From: Kiloniella spongiae
GTDB lineage: Bacteria; Pseudomonadota; Alphaproteobacteria; Kiloniellales; Kiloniellaceae
Length of the DNA: 64,000 bases
NCBI RefSeq assembly: GCF_001026905.1
Contig: NZ_LAQL01000003.1
Coordinates: 310,001-374,000 of the forward strand
Direction of reading: 5' to 3'
The position numbers were made by a program, and so were the translations under genes. Positions 17,792 through 26,132 of the stretch are shown here, one piece after another. The notes below the pieces were generated by a model. That model was not told where the DNA came from, made no database searches, and saw nothing but the letters and a program-made list of their open reading frames with translations. The first letter of the stretch is position 1. Each line of letters starts with the position of its first letter.

Positions 17792-18820
17792 ATGAAACTG
17801 AACCGTCGTGAAGCACTGGCATTGATGGGCGGCACCCTGGCTGCATCCACCATCGCTGCATCCACACTGGCAACACCTGCTGTTGCCAAAAACCGTAAAA
17901 TTACCGTTGGCGCGCTTCGCTTTACCAGTCATGCGGCCAGCTTTATCGCGCTGGAACGGGGATATTTTCAGGAAATGGGGCTGGATGTTGAACTGAAATT
18001 CTTTCAGGCGGCAACACCAATGGCCGTTGCTATTGCATCCGGAGATGTTGATTTTGCGGTTACCGCAATCTCTGGCGGGTTGATTTCGCTGGCGGACAAA
18101 GGCGCGATCAAGGTTATCGGCGGCGTTTTGTCAGAAGAACAGGGCATTGATGGTCAGAAAATACTGGTGTCTGATGCGGCCTTCAAGGCGGGGGTAACAT
18201 CATCGGACAAGCTGGATGGCAAGACCTTTGGCATGACCACAGCCGGATCATCGTTCCATTACATGGGATCTCAAATTGCTGCGAAGGAAGGCGTTGGCCT
18301 GAAATTCAAGCCGCTCCAGAAAGTCGGAGCCATCATAGGAGCGCTGAAAACCGGACAGATTGATGCCTGGTCTATTGTCCCGCATATTGCCAAGCCACTA
18401 GCTGGATCAGGCGCGGTACACATCATTGGTGATGTATCTGATTACTTGCCGGATTATCAGGTCACAACGGCCTTTACCTCTGCCAAAAATGCGGCGAAAG
18501 AGCCGGAAATGACACGGAACTTTATTGCCGCCTACAGCAAAGGCATTGCCGACTATAACGCCGCCATGGTTGATGGTACGTTGGGGGACGCGGGCCGCGC
18601 AGAAATGGTCGATTTGATCCACCAGTATGTTTATGCCGACAAGCCACGAGAAAAGGCCGCTAAATCCATTATCAACGGATCAATGCGCCTGAACCCAGGC
18701 GTGGCAATGAATGTGGGGTCCATCGAAAAGCAGCTTAACTGGTTCAAGTCTGAAAAGCTGGTAAGCGGTACAATCGGTTTGGATCAACTGATTGATACCA
18801 GCTACGTAAAGACACTTTAA
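17792..18820 (+). CDS. ABC transporter substrate-binding protein, SsuA/NMT1 type, probable Tat export
   Basis: A 342-residue class II binding protein. The N-terminus has NRREALALMGGTLAASTIAAS, a twin-arginine plus hydrophobic stretch that ends near TPAVAK, so Tat export is likely. The mature part begins KITVGALRFTSHAASFIALERGYF and has GLDVELKFFQ and SGDVDFAVTAI, which are typical of nitrate/sulfonate/taurine/thiamine-precursor binding proteins. The ATG at 17792 with AAGG seven bases upstream is favoured over a GTG at 17774. It is followed by its ATPase (131-bp gap with a hairpin) and permease. Substrate not determined. Confidence 0.86.
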   Translation: MKLNRREALALMGGTLAASTIAASTLATPAVAKNRKITVGALRFTSHAASFIALERGYFQEMGLDVELKFFQAATPMAVAIASGDVDFAVTAISGGLISLADKGAIKVIGGVLSEEQGIDGQKILVSDAAFKAGVTSSDKLDGKTFGMTTAGSSFHYMGSQIAAKEGVGLKFKPLQKVGAIIGALKTGQIDAWSIVPHIAKPLAGSGAVHIIGDVSDYLPDYQVTTAFTSAKNAAKEPEMTRNFIAAYSKGIADYNAAMVDGTLGDAGRAEMVDLIHQYVYADKPREKAAKSIINGSMRLNPGVAMNVGSIEKQLNWFKSEKLVSGTIGLDQLIDTSYVKTL

Positions 18821-18902
18821 GAGCTTTATCTATTTTGCCAGTAGACGGTCTATTGGCAGCCGATCTATTGTCAGACAGCCTGTTGGCGAGGAATTTTAAG
18901 CG

Positions 18903-18920
18903 GCGGAGTTTATGCTCCGC
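18903..18920 (+). terminator. GC-rich hairpin between binding-protein and ATPase genes
   Basis: GCGGAG-TTTATG-CTCCGC forms a 6-bp GC-rich stem followed by TGTTT. It lies in the 131-bp gap after the binding-protein gene. Such intercistronic hairpins commonly protect the 3' end of the more abundant binding-protein message or attenuate downstream genes. Confidence 0.4.
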
Positions 18921-18951
18921 TGTTTCCATATAATTATAACAAGTTGGTGTT

Positions 18952-19719
18952 ATGGATATTAAGCTTTCTGGCATTCATCACAGCTACGGCGAGAGAGAAG
19001 TTCTGCGCAATATAAATCTGGATATTGCTTCGGGGCAAATCGTTTGTATTGTCGGACCGTCTGGTTGTGGGAAATCAACGCTGTTGCGCCTGATCGGCGG
19101 GCTGGAACGACCATCTTTGGGCGACATTCTTCAGGTTGGTGATGTGCCCGAAGGGTGCCTTAATCCATTGACCTATGTCTTTCAGGATTTTGCCCTGTTG
19201 CCGTGGCGCAGCGTGGCGGGCAACATTTCGCTGGTTCTGGAAGATCACGGGATTAGTCGGGTCGAAAGCCAGGATATCATCAATAATGTTCTTGAGCGTT
19301 GCAAACTCAGCGATTTTGCGGATGTTTTTCCCAAACAGATTTCCGGCGGTATGAAACAACGGGTCGCCATCGCCCGTGCCTTGGCAGTTAACCCAGCGGT
19401 TATGTTGATGGACGAGCCTTTGTCGGCGCTGGACAGCCAAACCCGCGAGCTTTTGATGGATGATATTGTCTCGCTCTGGACCCGCAAGCCCTTTACCGCC
19501 GTGTATGTAACACACAATCTGGCTGAGGCTGTGCGTTTGGGGCACCGGATTGTGGTGCTTTCCCGCCGTCCGGGGGAAATTCGCGAAGTTGTGACGATTG
19601 ATAAGCCGTTGTCTGAACGCAGACATGCCGACCCGGATCTGGAGCAGCAACAAAATACCCTGTGGCAGATGATGCGGGATGAGGCCATGGCCGCCGATGC
19701 GGAGTTGATCAATGCCTAA
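18952..19719 (+). CDS. SsuB/TauB-type ABC transporter ATP-binding protein
   Basis: A 255-residue ATPase with Walker A GPSGCGKST (about 34-42), the Q-loop region YVFQDFALLPWRSV, the signature ISGGMKQRV (about 128), Walker B VMLMDEPLSALD and the switch His in VYVTHNLAEA. The QDxxLLPWRxV form is characteristic of nitrate/sulfonate/taurine importers. Its last 8 bp overlap the start of the permease gene, indicating translational coupling. Confidence 0.9.
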   Translation: MDIKLSGIHHSYGEREVLRNINLDIASGQIVCIVGPSGCGKSTLLRLIGGLERPSLGDILQVGDVPEGCLNPLTYVFQDFALLPWRSVAGNISLVLEDHGISRVESQDIINNVLERCKLSDFADVFPKQISGGMKQRVAIARALAVNPAVMLMDEPLSALDSQTRELLMDDIVSLWTRKPFTAVYVTHNLAEAVRLGHRIVVLSRRPGEIREVVTIDKPLSERRHADPDLEQQQNTLWQMMRDEAMAADAELINA

Positions 19720-20584
19720 TGATTCAAAGCCAGATTCAAAAGGTGCGAAGTCAAATTTTGATTATACAAAACAAGCACCCGGCTCTCATTTGGCAACAAA
19801 ACAACAACCTGTACCCTTTCGGGGCGGCGGATTTGCCCCGGTATCCCGCCCTTGGATGGGCTTTGTGGTGTTCTTCGTCCTGATTGCCTTTCTTGAGGCA
19901 GGAACCCGGATCGGGTTTATTTCGGCCCTGACGATCCCCAAACCATCGGATGTCTTCAACACCTTTGTCGAGCTTTATAGTTCTGGGTTGTTATGGACAC
20001 ATCTGATGCCGAGTTTGACCCGTTTTGTCATCGGGGCCGCCATCGGGACTGTACTGGGCGTTAGTCTGGGCATTGCCATTGGCCTGTTTTCCTATGTCCG
20101 GGCTGGTCTGGTTCCCTTGGTCGCAGCTCTCTTCCCTGTGCCAAAGATCGCGTTGTTACCGCTTTTTGTGATCTGGTTTGGCATTGACGAAGCTTCCAAA
20201 TACGCCCTGATAGCCTTTGGTACTTTCACGCCGATGGTTGTTGCCACCTATGGGGCCGTGGACAATGTGGATCGCGGTCTGATCCGTATGGGGCAAAGCT
20301 TTAACCTCGCGTGGTTTTCCATTGTGCGCAAAATTGTTTTGCCGGGGGCCATGGCGGGCATTCTATCCGGCCTGCGGATCGCCCTTGCCATTGCTATTAT
20401 CCTGCTGGTTGCCGCCGAAATGCTAGGCGCAGAATACGGCATCGGTGCCTATATCCTTCAGGCAGGATCACTCTATGACCTCGAACGGCTTTTCACTGGT
20501 GTTGCCATTCTCTCGATCCTTGGCGTACTTGTGAATTCAGCCATCGGATTGATTGAAAAGCGCGTACTGCGGTGGCGGATGTGA
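19712..20584 (+). CDS. SsuC/TauC-type ABC transporter permease
   Basis: A 290-residue BPD-type permease. A polar N-terminal tail of about 45 residues precedes roughly six transmembrane helices. PKPSDVFNTFVEL and the cytoplasmic coupling loop (MGQSFNLAWFSIVRKIVLPGAMAGILSGLR, EAA loop near 195-225) match the sulfonate/taurine/nitrate permease group. It completes a one-of-each importer (binding protein, ATPase, permease). No desulfonating oxygenase or other substrate-specific enzyme is adjacent, so the substrate stays open. Confidence 0.88.
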   Translation: MPNDSKPDSKGAKSNFDYTKQAPGSHLATKQQPVPFRGGGFAPVSRPWMGFVVFFVLIAFLEAGTRIGFISALTIPKPSDVFNTFVELYSSGLLWTHLMPSLTRFVIGAAIGTVLGVSLGIAIGLFSYVRAGLVPLVAALFPVPKIALLPLFVIWFGIDEASKYALIAFGTFTPMVVATYGAVDNVDRGLIRMGQSFNLAWFSIVRKIVLPGAMAGILSGLRIALAIAIILLVAAEMLGAEYGIGAYILQAGSLYDLERLFTGVAILSILGVLVNSAIGLIEKRVLRWRM

Positions 20585-20684
20585 GGGGGAAGTTCTAGAA
20601 ACTATAAAAATTGAAAATTTAACTTATGTTTTGTAAAATTTAATAATAGTAACTTTTTGTATTTCAGTTGAGTACTTTATCTCT

Positions 20685-21497
20685 ATGCATCTTTATTTAA
20701 AAACATATTTTGGGATGATATTAGCCGTTACTTTGTTTTTGTTTCCTTTGCCGAGTAAGGCATCTTATCTTCAAGATATACAAAATGAATTTCTTAAGTT
20801 TTCTTGTGAAAAGAACATTGGACAAGGTTGTTTTAGCTTAGGTTATAATTATGAGACAGGCGCAGGATTTGAAAAAGATAGTAGCTTAGCAATAGAACTG
20901 TACGTCAAAGCTTGCAATCTTAATTTTTATCACAGTTGTGCATACTTGGGCCATGTTTTCTATGAAGGCAAATTGGTTGAGAAAGATTTAAGTAAAGCTG
21001 TTATATATCTTCAGAAATCCTGTAAGAATAAGTATCAACTGGGTTGTCATTTACTCGCTATTCGTTACCTCGGCGGAGAAGGCGTCGAACTGAATGGTGA
21101 GAAGGCTTTGAATTTATTTAATATTGCTTGTGAGAGTGGAGTCAAACAGAGCTGTGTTGAGGCGGGAAGAATATACAAAAAGGGAGATGCCGTAGATCAA
21201 GACTATGTTAGAGCTGCTAAGTATTTTAATACTGGCTGTGAAGAAGATATTGCCAGAAGCTGTAATTATTTAGGAAATATGTATTTTAAAGGACAAGGTG
21301 TTGAGAAGGATGCCAATATGGCATTTGAGCTATATTCTCAGGCATGTGACTTAAATTACGGGGCAGGATGTTATTCCCTTGGAGTTATGTATTTTATTGG
21401 TCGTGGCAGGGAGCAGAGTTTTTCCAAAGCTAGGAAGTATTATAAGCTGTCATGTGGTTTTAATTACGTTAAGGCATGTAATAAACTCAAAGAGTAA
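20685..21497 (+). CDS. exported Sel1-repeat protein with paired cysteines, AT-rich
   Basis: A 270-residue paralogue of the 923-residue protein at 9441. A signal peptide (YFGMILAVTLFLFPLPSKA) is followed by six complete Sel1-like repeats and a partial seventh, again with two cysteines per repeat (for example YSQACDLNYGAGCYSLG). A disulfide-stapled periplasmic solenoid is inferred. The coding sequence and its upstream region are clearly more AT-rich than the flanking ABC operon and the LysE gene, which may mark separate acquisition. An in-frame ATG at 20715 is an alternative start but would shorten the n-region of the signal. Confidence 0.82.
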   Translation: MHLYLKTYFGMILAVTLFLFPLPSKASYLQDIQNEFLKFSCEKNIGQGCFSLGYNYETGAGFEKDSSLAIELYVKACNLNFYHSCAYLGHVFYEGKLVEKDLSKAVIYLQKSCKNKYQLGCHLLAIRYLGGEGVELNGEKALNLFNIACESGVKQSCVEAGRIYKKGDAVDQDYVRAAKYFNTGCEEDIARSCNYLGNMYFKGQGVEKDANMAFELYSQACDLNYGAGCYSLGVMYFIGRGREQSFSKARKYYKLSCGFNYVKACNKLKE

Positions 21498-21623
21498 ATT
21501 CAAATCTAACTGATATTTCCTCCTTATGTTTTCTTATCTAAGTCATCAAAAAATTTCATTGGTCATAAACACATAATCGCATCAAATTACTGCCCATCTT
21601 TTTCAGATGAGGATTTCCCGGCG

Positions 21624-22268
21624 ATGATTGATGTATCTGTTTTGCCGTTGTTTTTGACGGCAATTTTCTTTGTGGTCATTGCACCGGGGCCTGATTTGGT
21701 TTTGATTACGGCCTATTCTTCTACGCGCGGATTTCATTTTGGCTTGATGATTTCGCTGGGGATTTTTATTGCCGGTGTTATCCAGACATTGCTGGTTGCT
21801 TTTGGTCTGGGGCAACTTATGCAGGCAATGCCAGGTGCTGCACTTGGCGTGAAGATTGTCGGTGCGTGCTATCTGGGATGGCTAGGCTATAAACGTTTGC
21901 TGTGCTGGTATCGGAATGAACAACTTTCACTTGATCAGCCTGATGATACTTCTTTAAGTAAATACGATCTGGTGAGCAAAGGACTTTTAAGTAATTTATT
22001 AAATCCAAAAGCTCTGCTGTCATTTTCTCTGTTTCTGCCTCAATTTACCACCGGAACAGGGGGCTTAACCACGCAAATTCTTATTCTCGGTTTTCTTCTT
22101 TCCAGCTTTGCGCTTTTGATAAATTGTGGATTTTCTCTCTTCTTTAGCCAGGTTGGGCAGGCACTTGGCAAAAGACTGAAATCAATTCAGAACCTAGGCA
22201 GGCACCTCGACGGCTTGCTTGGTGTTATCTTTGTTGGCTTGGCAACACGGCTTGCCTTGAGCAGATAG
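21624..22268 (+). CDS. LysE/RhtB family amino-acid exporter
   Basis: A 214-residue inner-membrane protein with about six hydrophobic helices and the family hallmark APGPDLVLITAYSSTRG at about residues 17-33. NLLNPKALLSFSLFLPQF (about 123-140) is the second conserved block. RhtB relatives export homoserine, threonine or related metabolites. It is a single gene with a GAGG ribosome site and no regulator next to it. Confidence 0.88.
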   Translation: MIDVSVLPLFLTAIFFVVIAPGPDLVLITAYSSTRGFHFGLMISLGIFIAGVIQTLLVAFGLGQLMQAMPGAALGVKIVGACYLGWLGYKRLLCWYRNEQLSLDQPDDTSLSKYDLVSKGLLSNLLNPKALLSFSLFLPQFTTGTGGLTTQILILGFLLSSFALLINCGFSLFFSQVGQALGKRLKSIQNLGRHLDGLLGVIFVGLATRLALSR

Positions 22269-22324
22269 GATAGATGCCCAGCAATTAAATCAGGTTGGTC
22301 GTAACTCAAACGGATTTTTGCTTA

Positions 22325-23203
22325 TTAGTGGGATGTGAATTGGTTATGAATAGTTTTAATCAAAGGCATAAGCCAATCTTCGATATCGGGAACCTGCAAT
22401 CCATAACTTGCTGCCAATTCCGGGTTTAGGGATCTGCTTGAAGGAACGAAAAAATCGGATGAAAAACTATTGGGAGATATGTTGTTTTCGATTATTGGTG
22501 CCCTTTCCACAACGGCCTCTATTCTTTCCAGTAAAGATTGAACGGTAATGAGAGCGCACGGCGCGACATTGAACGGTCCGTTATAGTCGATCTCTTTCAG
22601 AGCAGCTAAAGCGTTCGCTATATCTGTTTCATGTATAATTGATAGACTGGCTTGAGGGCACGGGACGTATAGAGGTGTTTTATTCTTTACCGCATCAATC
22701 AGAGACCTCAGGCGGTTGGTGTAATCTGTTTCACCAAAAACAAAAGGTATCCTTGCTGCGATAACAGGAATTTTTGCATTCTGATATAAAAATGCTTCAG
22801 CGTTCTGTTTCCCAGCTGCATATGTGAATTGGGAACGCAAGCCCGACTCATATTGGAATTTATAAGGATCAAAATTGGTTTCTTTCATATTCGCACCGTC
22901 AGGATAAACGGCTTCAGAAGACGCTATAATAAGCTTTTTTGTTTTGTTTTTTATGGCTTCCAGGGTTGCGATAGCATCATTCGTACAATAGCAAATTTGA
23001 TCATAAACAACATCCCAATGGCTCTCTGTATTAAGGGCATCAGTAAAATCATTTCTATCCGCTTTTATATGAGAAGTTTTTTGCGGGTAGGGAATGTCAT
23101 TGTTGCCTCGGCTCAGTATGGTGACGTCATGCTTTTGCTCTAACAGTGCAGAGACAAGGTTTTTTCCAAAGAAACGCGTACCACCAATGACAAGTATTTT
23201 CAT
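22325..23203 (-). CDS. NAD(P)-dependent epimerase/reductase (atypical SDR)
   Basis: A 292-residue extended SDR. The dinucleotide motif is GGTRFFGKNLV near the N-terminus, and the catalytic Tyr-x3-Lys appears as YAAGKQNAE (about 128-136). IPFVFGETDYTNRL and NVAPCALITVQSLLERI fit sugar-nucleotide epimerases or UDP-glucose 4-epimerase-like reductases of unknown substrate. It starts 16 bp after the LysR stop on the same strand with AAGAGAT upstream, so the pair is probably one transcript. Confidence 0.8.
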   Translation of the reverse strand: MKILVIGGTRFFGKNLVSALLEQKHDVTILSRGNNDIPYPQKTSHIKADRNDFTDALNTESHWDVVYDQICYCTNDAIATLEAIKNKTKKLIIASSEAVYPDGANMKETNFDPYKFQYESGLRSQFTYAAGKQNAEAFLYQNAKIPVIAARIPFVFGETDYTNRLRSLIDAVKNKTPLYVPCPQASLSIIHETDIANALAALKEIDYNGPFNVAPCALITVQSLLERIEAVVERAPIIENNISPNSFSSDFFVPSSRSLNPELAASYGLQVPDIEDWLMPLIKTIHNQFTSH

Positions 23204-23219
23204 TTGATCTCTTATGCCT

Positions 23220-24116
23220 TTAGTCTTGGCTAAATCGTTTCATACGTGGCAGAAACCAGTTGATAAAACTGGTTGCGCTTTCGGGTAGGTTGGCGAAGTC
23301 ACGGGCGACTAGCCAATAGCTGCCTTGATAAAAAGAGCTTTCAAAGGGGATTATCAGGCGGCCTGAGCTTAGATCTTCCCTTATAAACTTGCGATCACAA
23401 AAGCCAGCACCATGGCCGTCGATAATAGCCTGCAAAATCAGGGCGGCATTATCATAGATTGGACCGCGTTCGATCTCGCCAGAGTTGATTTTGTGCGGAG
23501 CAAACCATTTTTTCCAGTCATCCCGATTGTCTTCATGAAGTAAAGTATAATGAAGAAGGTCCCGTGGGCTTTTTAAGGGCATGTTCGCTTTGATATATTT
23601 GGGTGAGATTGCCGGAGTTACCTCAACATCCAACAGATGTTTGCTTTGTGTGCCATCCCATGTTTGATCGCTTGGTGAAAAACGGATCGCTAGTTGAGCA
23701 TCGTGAGACCTGAAATCAATTAATCTGTGATCTGCTTCCAGGTTCAGGTCAATTTCAGGGTGTGCATCCTTGAACTCTTTGAAAATCGTGAGCAAACAGG
23801 ATGCAAAGGATGGTTCAATACTAATTGTCAGAACCGAGGAGGGCGTCGTATCGTTTATTTCATTCAGGCAATTGCCAATAGCATCAAATGACTGTGTTAA
23901 TGTTGCGAGCAAGTGTGACCCTTCAGCGGTTAGACGTACCTGGCGGTGTTCGCGCCTAAAAAGCTTTTTGCCCAATTGTGCTTCCAGATCACGAACCTGT
24001 CGGCTAATAGCTGCTTGAGAAACGAAAAGTTCCTGTGCAGCCTCGGTAAAGCTTTCATGGCGACCCGCAGCTTCAAAACTCCGCAGCGCAGCCCATGGTA
24101 TAAGGTTTCTTTTCAT
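23220..24116 (-). CDS. LysR family regulator, GcvA-like
   Basis: A 298-residue LTTR that opens with the GcvA-like block LIPWAALRSFEAAGRHESF, with SFTEAAQELFVSQAAISRQ as helix-turn-helix and LEAQLGKKLFRREHRQVRL as wing. The effector domain includes DAQLAIRFSP and IIDGHGAGFCDRKFI. It leads the reductase gene by 16 bp. A perfect dyad immediately upstream (24119-24133) is a probable autoregulatory site. Related regulators often control glycine cleavage, beta-lactamase or efflux genes, but the neighbour is a reductase. Confidence 0.88.
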   Translation of the reverse strand: MKRNLIPWAALRSFEAAGRHESFTEAAQELFVSQAAISRQVRDLEAQLGKKLFRREHRQVRLTAEGSHLLATLTQSFDAIGNCLNEINDTTPSSVLTISIEPSFASCLLTIFKEFKDAHPEIDLNLEADHRLIDFRSHDAQLAIRFSPSDQTWDGTQSKHLLDVEVTPAISPKYIKANMPLKSPRDLLHYTLLHEDNRDDWKKWFAPHKINSGEIERGPIYDNAALILQAIIDGHGAGFCDRKFIREDLSSGRLIIPFESSFYQGSYWLVARDFANLPESATSFINWFLPRMKRFSQD

Positions 24117-24118
24117 GC

Positions 24119-24133
24119 ATAACCTCAGGTTAT
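24119..24133. promoter_or_regulatory. LTTR box (T-N11-A dyad) upstream of GcvA-like gene
   Basis: ATAACCTCAGGTTAT is a perfect 15-bp dyad with the canonical T-N11-A LysR spacing, 3 bp before the start codon. A near copy (ATAACATGAGGTTAT) overlaps the start of another LysR gene at 55997-56011, which supports a real operator type. Confidence 0.55.
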
Positions 24134-24208
24134 TCGAACTAACTCCATAACTCGTTTGTCAGTTCGGCGCAAGCGCGCCTTAAATAGGAAGCGCAAGGAG
24201 AAGAGAAA

Positions 24209-24319
24209 ATGCTGAAAAAGATATTTGATGCTTTGAACCAGACAATTTTGTTACTGACCTTGCGGTATGAGCATAGTGATCAGAAGAAAACAGATTGTAG
24301 AAACGATCCCGGAAATTAA
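24209..24319 (+). CDS. 36-residue small protein candidate
   Basis: A short frame that starts with ATG at 24209 behind AAGGAGAAGAG, a strong ribosome site, and ends with TAA. The product begins LKKIFDALNQTILLLTLRY, a possible amphipathic or membrane-associated helix, then a charged tail ending in CRNDPGN. It is divergent from the GcvA-like gene. The evidence is only the ribosome site and the sensible composition; it may be untranslated. Confidence 0.35.
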   Translation: MLKKIFDALNQTILLLTLRYEHSDQKKTDCRNDPGN

Positions 24320-24364
24320 GGGTTTTTATTGTCAGAAATAGTGCGGGAATTGAAATATGGTTCG

Positions 24365-25231
24365 CTATACCAGATCCCAGATTGAAAAGCCCTGTTCCAT
24401 ATCATTATCTTGTTGGGACAGGGTGTCTGGTTGAAGCTCTGTTACCTCTGGCGGGTAGTAGCTGAGAATGTCGTAAACCTCGTGGTGGGTGATCAGCAAG
24501 TAATGGGTTGGCGCTCGCTTTTCAAAACGATTGTAGCTTTCTTTGTCCAGCCATTTGAAAAATTTGGAATTCTCCACTGTAAAAAGCCCGTAACCAGTTG
24601 AGGCAACAAGGGATGGGTCCATGGTTGCGAGCATCCGCAGACGATAGCTTTCTGTAGATTGGCGATAACTTATGGTTTTGGGGAAGCAGATGCAAAAACG
24701 TGCTTTTTGCTCTGATGCCGTTTCTTCTTGTCCATTGGGGTCGTTTTGGACCAACAGCGTGATTTTTTTATTGTTCTCAATTAGACCAAGTGTAGTGATT
24801 TTCCGGGGCAGAGACGGCGTGGTTTCATAAAGGCTATAGATTTCACGCTTTTTCTTTAGAACCTTGTTCTTAAAGGCAATACTGTTTTTCCGCGGCGAAA
24901 GCTTTTTGGCACTGGATGTCAAAAAATTGAGAACCCCTGAACCTGTTTTCCCATAGCTATCAGGTACAGATTGACTGGTCAGGCGTTTGAGGAGCAGGCG
25001 AAAGTGGAACATTTCCAGTTCCATTCGACCACTTTCTTTGGGATCAAAGATGTCAAAAATACCGACCTTGCGACGTACAGCATCCAGCTTGATGTCATAG
25101 AGGTTGAAATGGTGTTCGCGAAAACGGGGGCCGCGCCCGGAAATCATTTCATCGATTTCTGTTTCCAATATCCGTTTTGTCTCTGGATTACATTCATCCA
25201 GTAAAAAGCGTTCTGCCAGATTTGGTTTCAT
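24365..25231 (-). CDS. uncharacterised protein
   Basis: A 288-residue soluble protein with no signal peptide or membrane segment. Visible features are an acidic N-terminus, FDIFDPKESGRMELEMFHFRLLLKRL (about 59-84), a basic stretch SPRKNSIAFKNKVLKKKRE in the middle, and a low-complexity acidic tail ending QGFSIWDLV. I do not recognise a domain; the ESGRMELEMFHFR layout is a little like PAS-associated bacterial proteins of alphaproteobacteria but I would not assert it. It lies 148 bp downstream of another unknown gene on the same strand. Confidence 0.6.
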   Translation of the reverse strand: MKPNLAERFLLDECNPETKRILETEIDEMISGRGPRFREHHFNLYDIKLDAVRRKVGIFDIFDPKESGRMELEMFHFRLLLKRLTSQSVPDSYGKTGSGVLNFLTSSAKKLSPRKNSIAFKNKVLKKKREIYSLYETTPSLPRKITTLGLIENNKKITLLVQNDPNGQEETASEQKARFCICFPKTISYRQSTESYRLRMLATMDPSLVASTGYGLFTVENSKFFKWLDKESYNRFEKRAPTHYLLITHHEVYDILSYYPPEVTELQPDTLSQQDNDMEQGFSIWDLV

Positions 25232-25379
25232 TCGCGGGACATTCTTCTTGTCTGATTAATGATGGCATTATTTACGCCAACATCAGGGATCTATCACTGC
25301 CTATATCACTTCGGACAATAGCCCGGCATTATTACAGAATTGTTTTGTTTGACTAAAAAATTGATCTGAGAATTCGGTT

Positions 25380-25790
25380 TTAACCTTTTATACCAAGTCT
25401 TATGGCCTTTTCCGGCGCAAGAACCAGTAGGAGTTTTCTATAGAGTTCATAGAGGTCAGAATAGGGAATTGTGTATTGGTGGCTTGGAGTAATTGTATAA
25501 GGCGATTTCTGTTTTGATAATTCAAACAGTTGAACCAACATGCCGCCGTCAACCAGAATGCGATCCGGTTTTTCACCGTTAAATTTATTTTGCAGCCGTC
25601 CCCACAAGGTTTTGTCTTTATCCATAATTTTGCGCATCACCTTGAGTTTTTCTTCTGTTGCGATGATCAAGTTCTCAGGGCTATAGGTAGCGGTGGAGAG
25701 AAGCTCGGTGACCCCGTTTAGAACCCCGTTCAAAATCCCATCCCCAAGCCAAGGGTTCGGATGGGGATCCCTGTATTCTTTAATGTTCAT
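25380..25790 (-). CDS. uncharacterised protein
   Basis: A 136-residue soluble protein, rich in Leu and Lys, with GILNGVLNGVTELLSTATYSP near the N-terminus and LYELYRKLLLVLAPEKAIRLG at the C-terminus, probably helical. No family is recognised. The ATG at 25790 is used; a TTG at 25796 has a better placed AAGG and is the main alternative. It lies upstream of the 288-residue unknown on the same strand. Confidence 0.5.
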   Translation of the reverse strand: MNIKEYRDPHPNPWLGDGILNGVLNGVTELLSTATYSPENLIIATEEKLKVMRKIMDKDKTLWGRLQNKFNGEKPDRILVDGGMLVQLFELSKQKSPYTITPSHQYTIPYSDLYELYRKLLLVLAPEKAIRLGIKG

Positions 25791-26132
25791 AGACAATAGA
25801 ACCTTATTGGGCTGTGGGTGAAATTATCTGTGATGCCTGTTTCTTTGCTTTTTTCATTTGGTCTTCGCTTTGTGCCTTGAAAGTCTGTGTTGATCAAGGC
25901 TTTGGAAAATCAACACTGGTATAGCCTTTAACAGTCACAAAAGAGTGATCGTGTGACAGGGGAAAGATTAATCATTAATCCCTATATTAAATGCCTCGCA
26001 TCAGTGTGTCGCCAACCATACTGAATCTACGTCCTGTGACATGTCATGCCCCATCAGTGCAACGGAGGTTTTATGGTGAGGGTGATTTGTCAAAGGTACG
26101 CAAAATATAGATAAAAGAAATAAGGCCGAATA
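25791..26132. other. intergenic region between divergent genes
   Basis: 342 bp with promoters expected for both directions. The only notable item is a 13-codon frame at 26073-26114 behind a perfect GGAGG, ending 18 bp before the kinase start; it could be a leader peptide or chance. No hairpin with a T run is seen. Confidence 0.35.

Noticed and set aside
26073-26114. 13-codon frame with GGAGG upstream of the PAS kinase
   Set aside because: Could be a leader peptide, but it shows no codon bias of a known attenuator and no terminator hairpin follows; recorded only in the intergenic entry.
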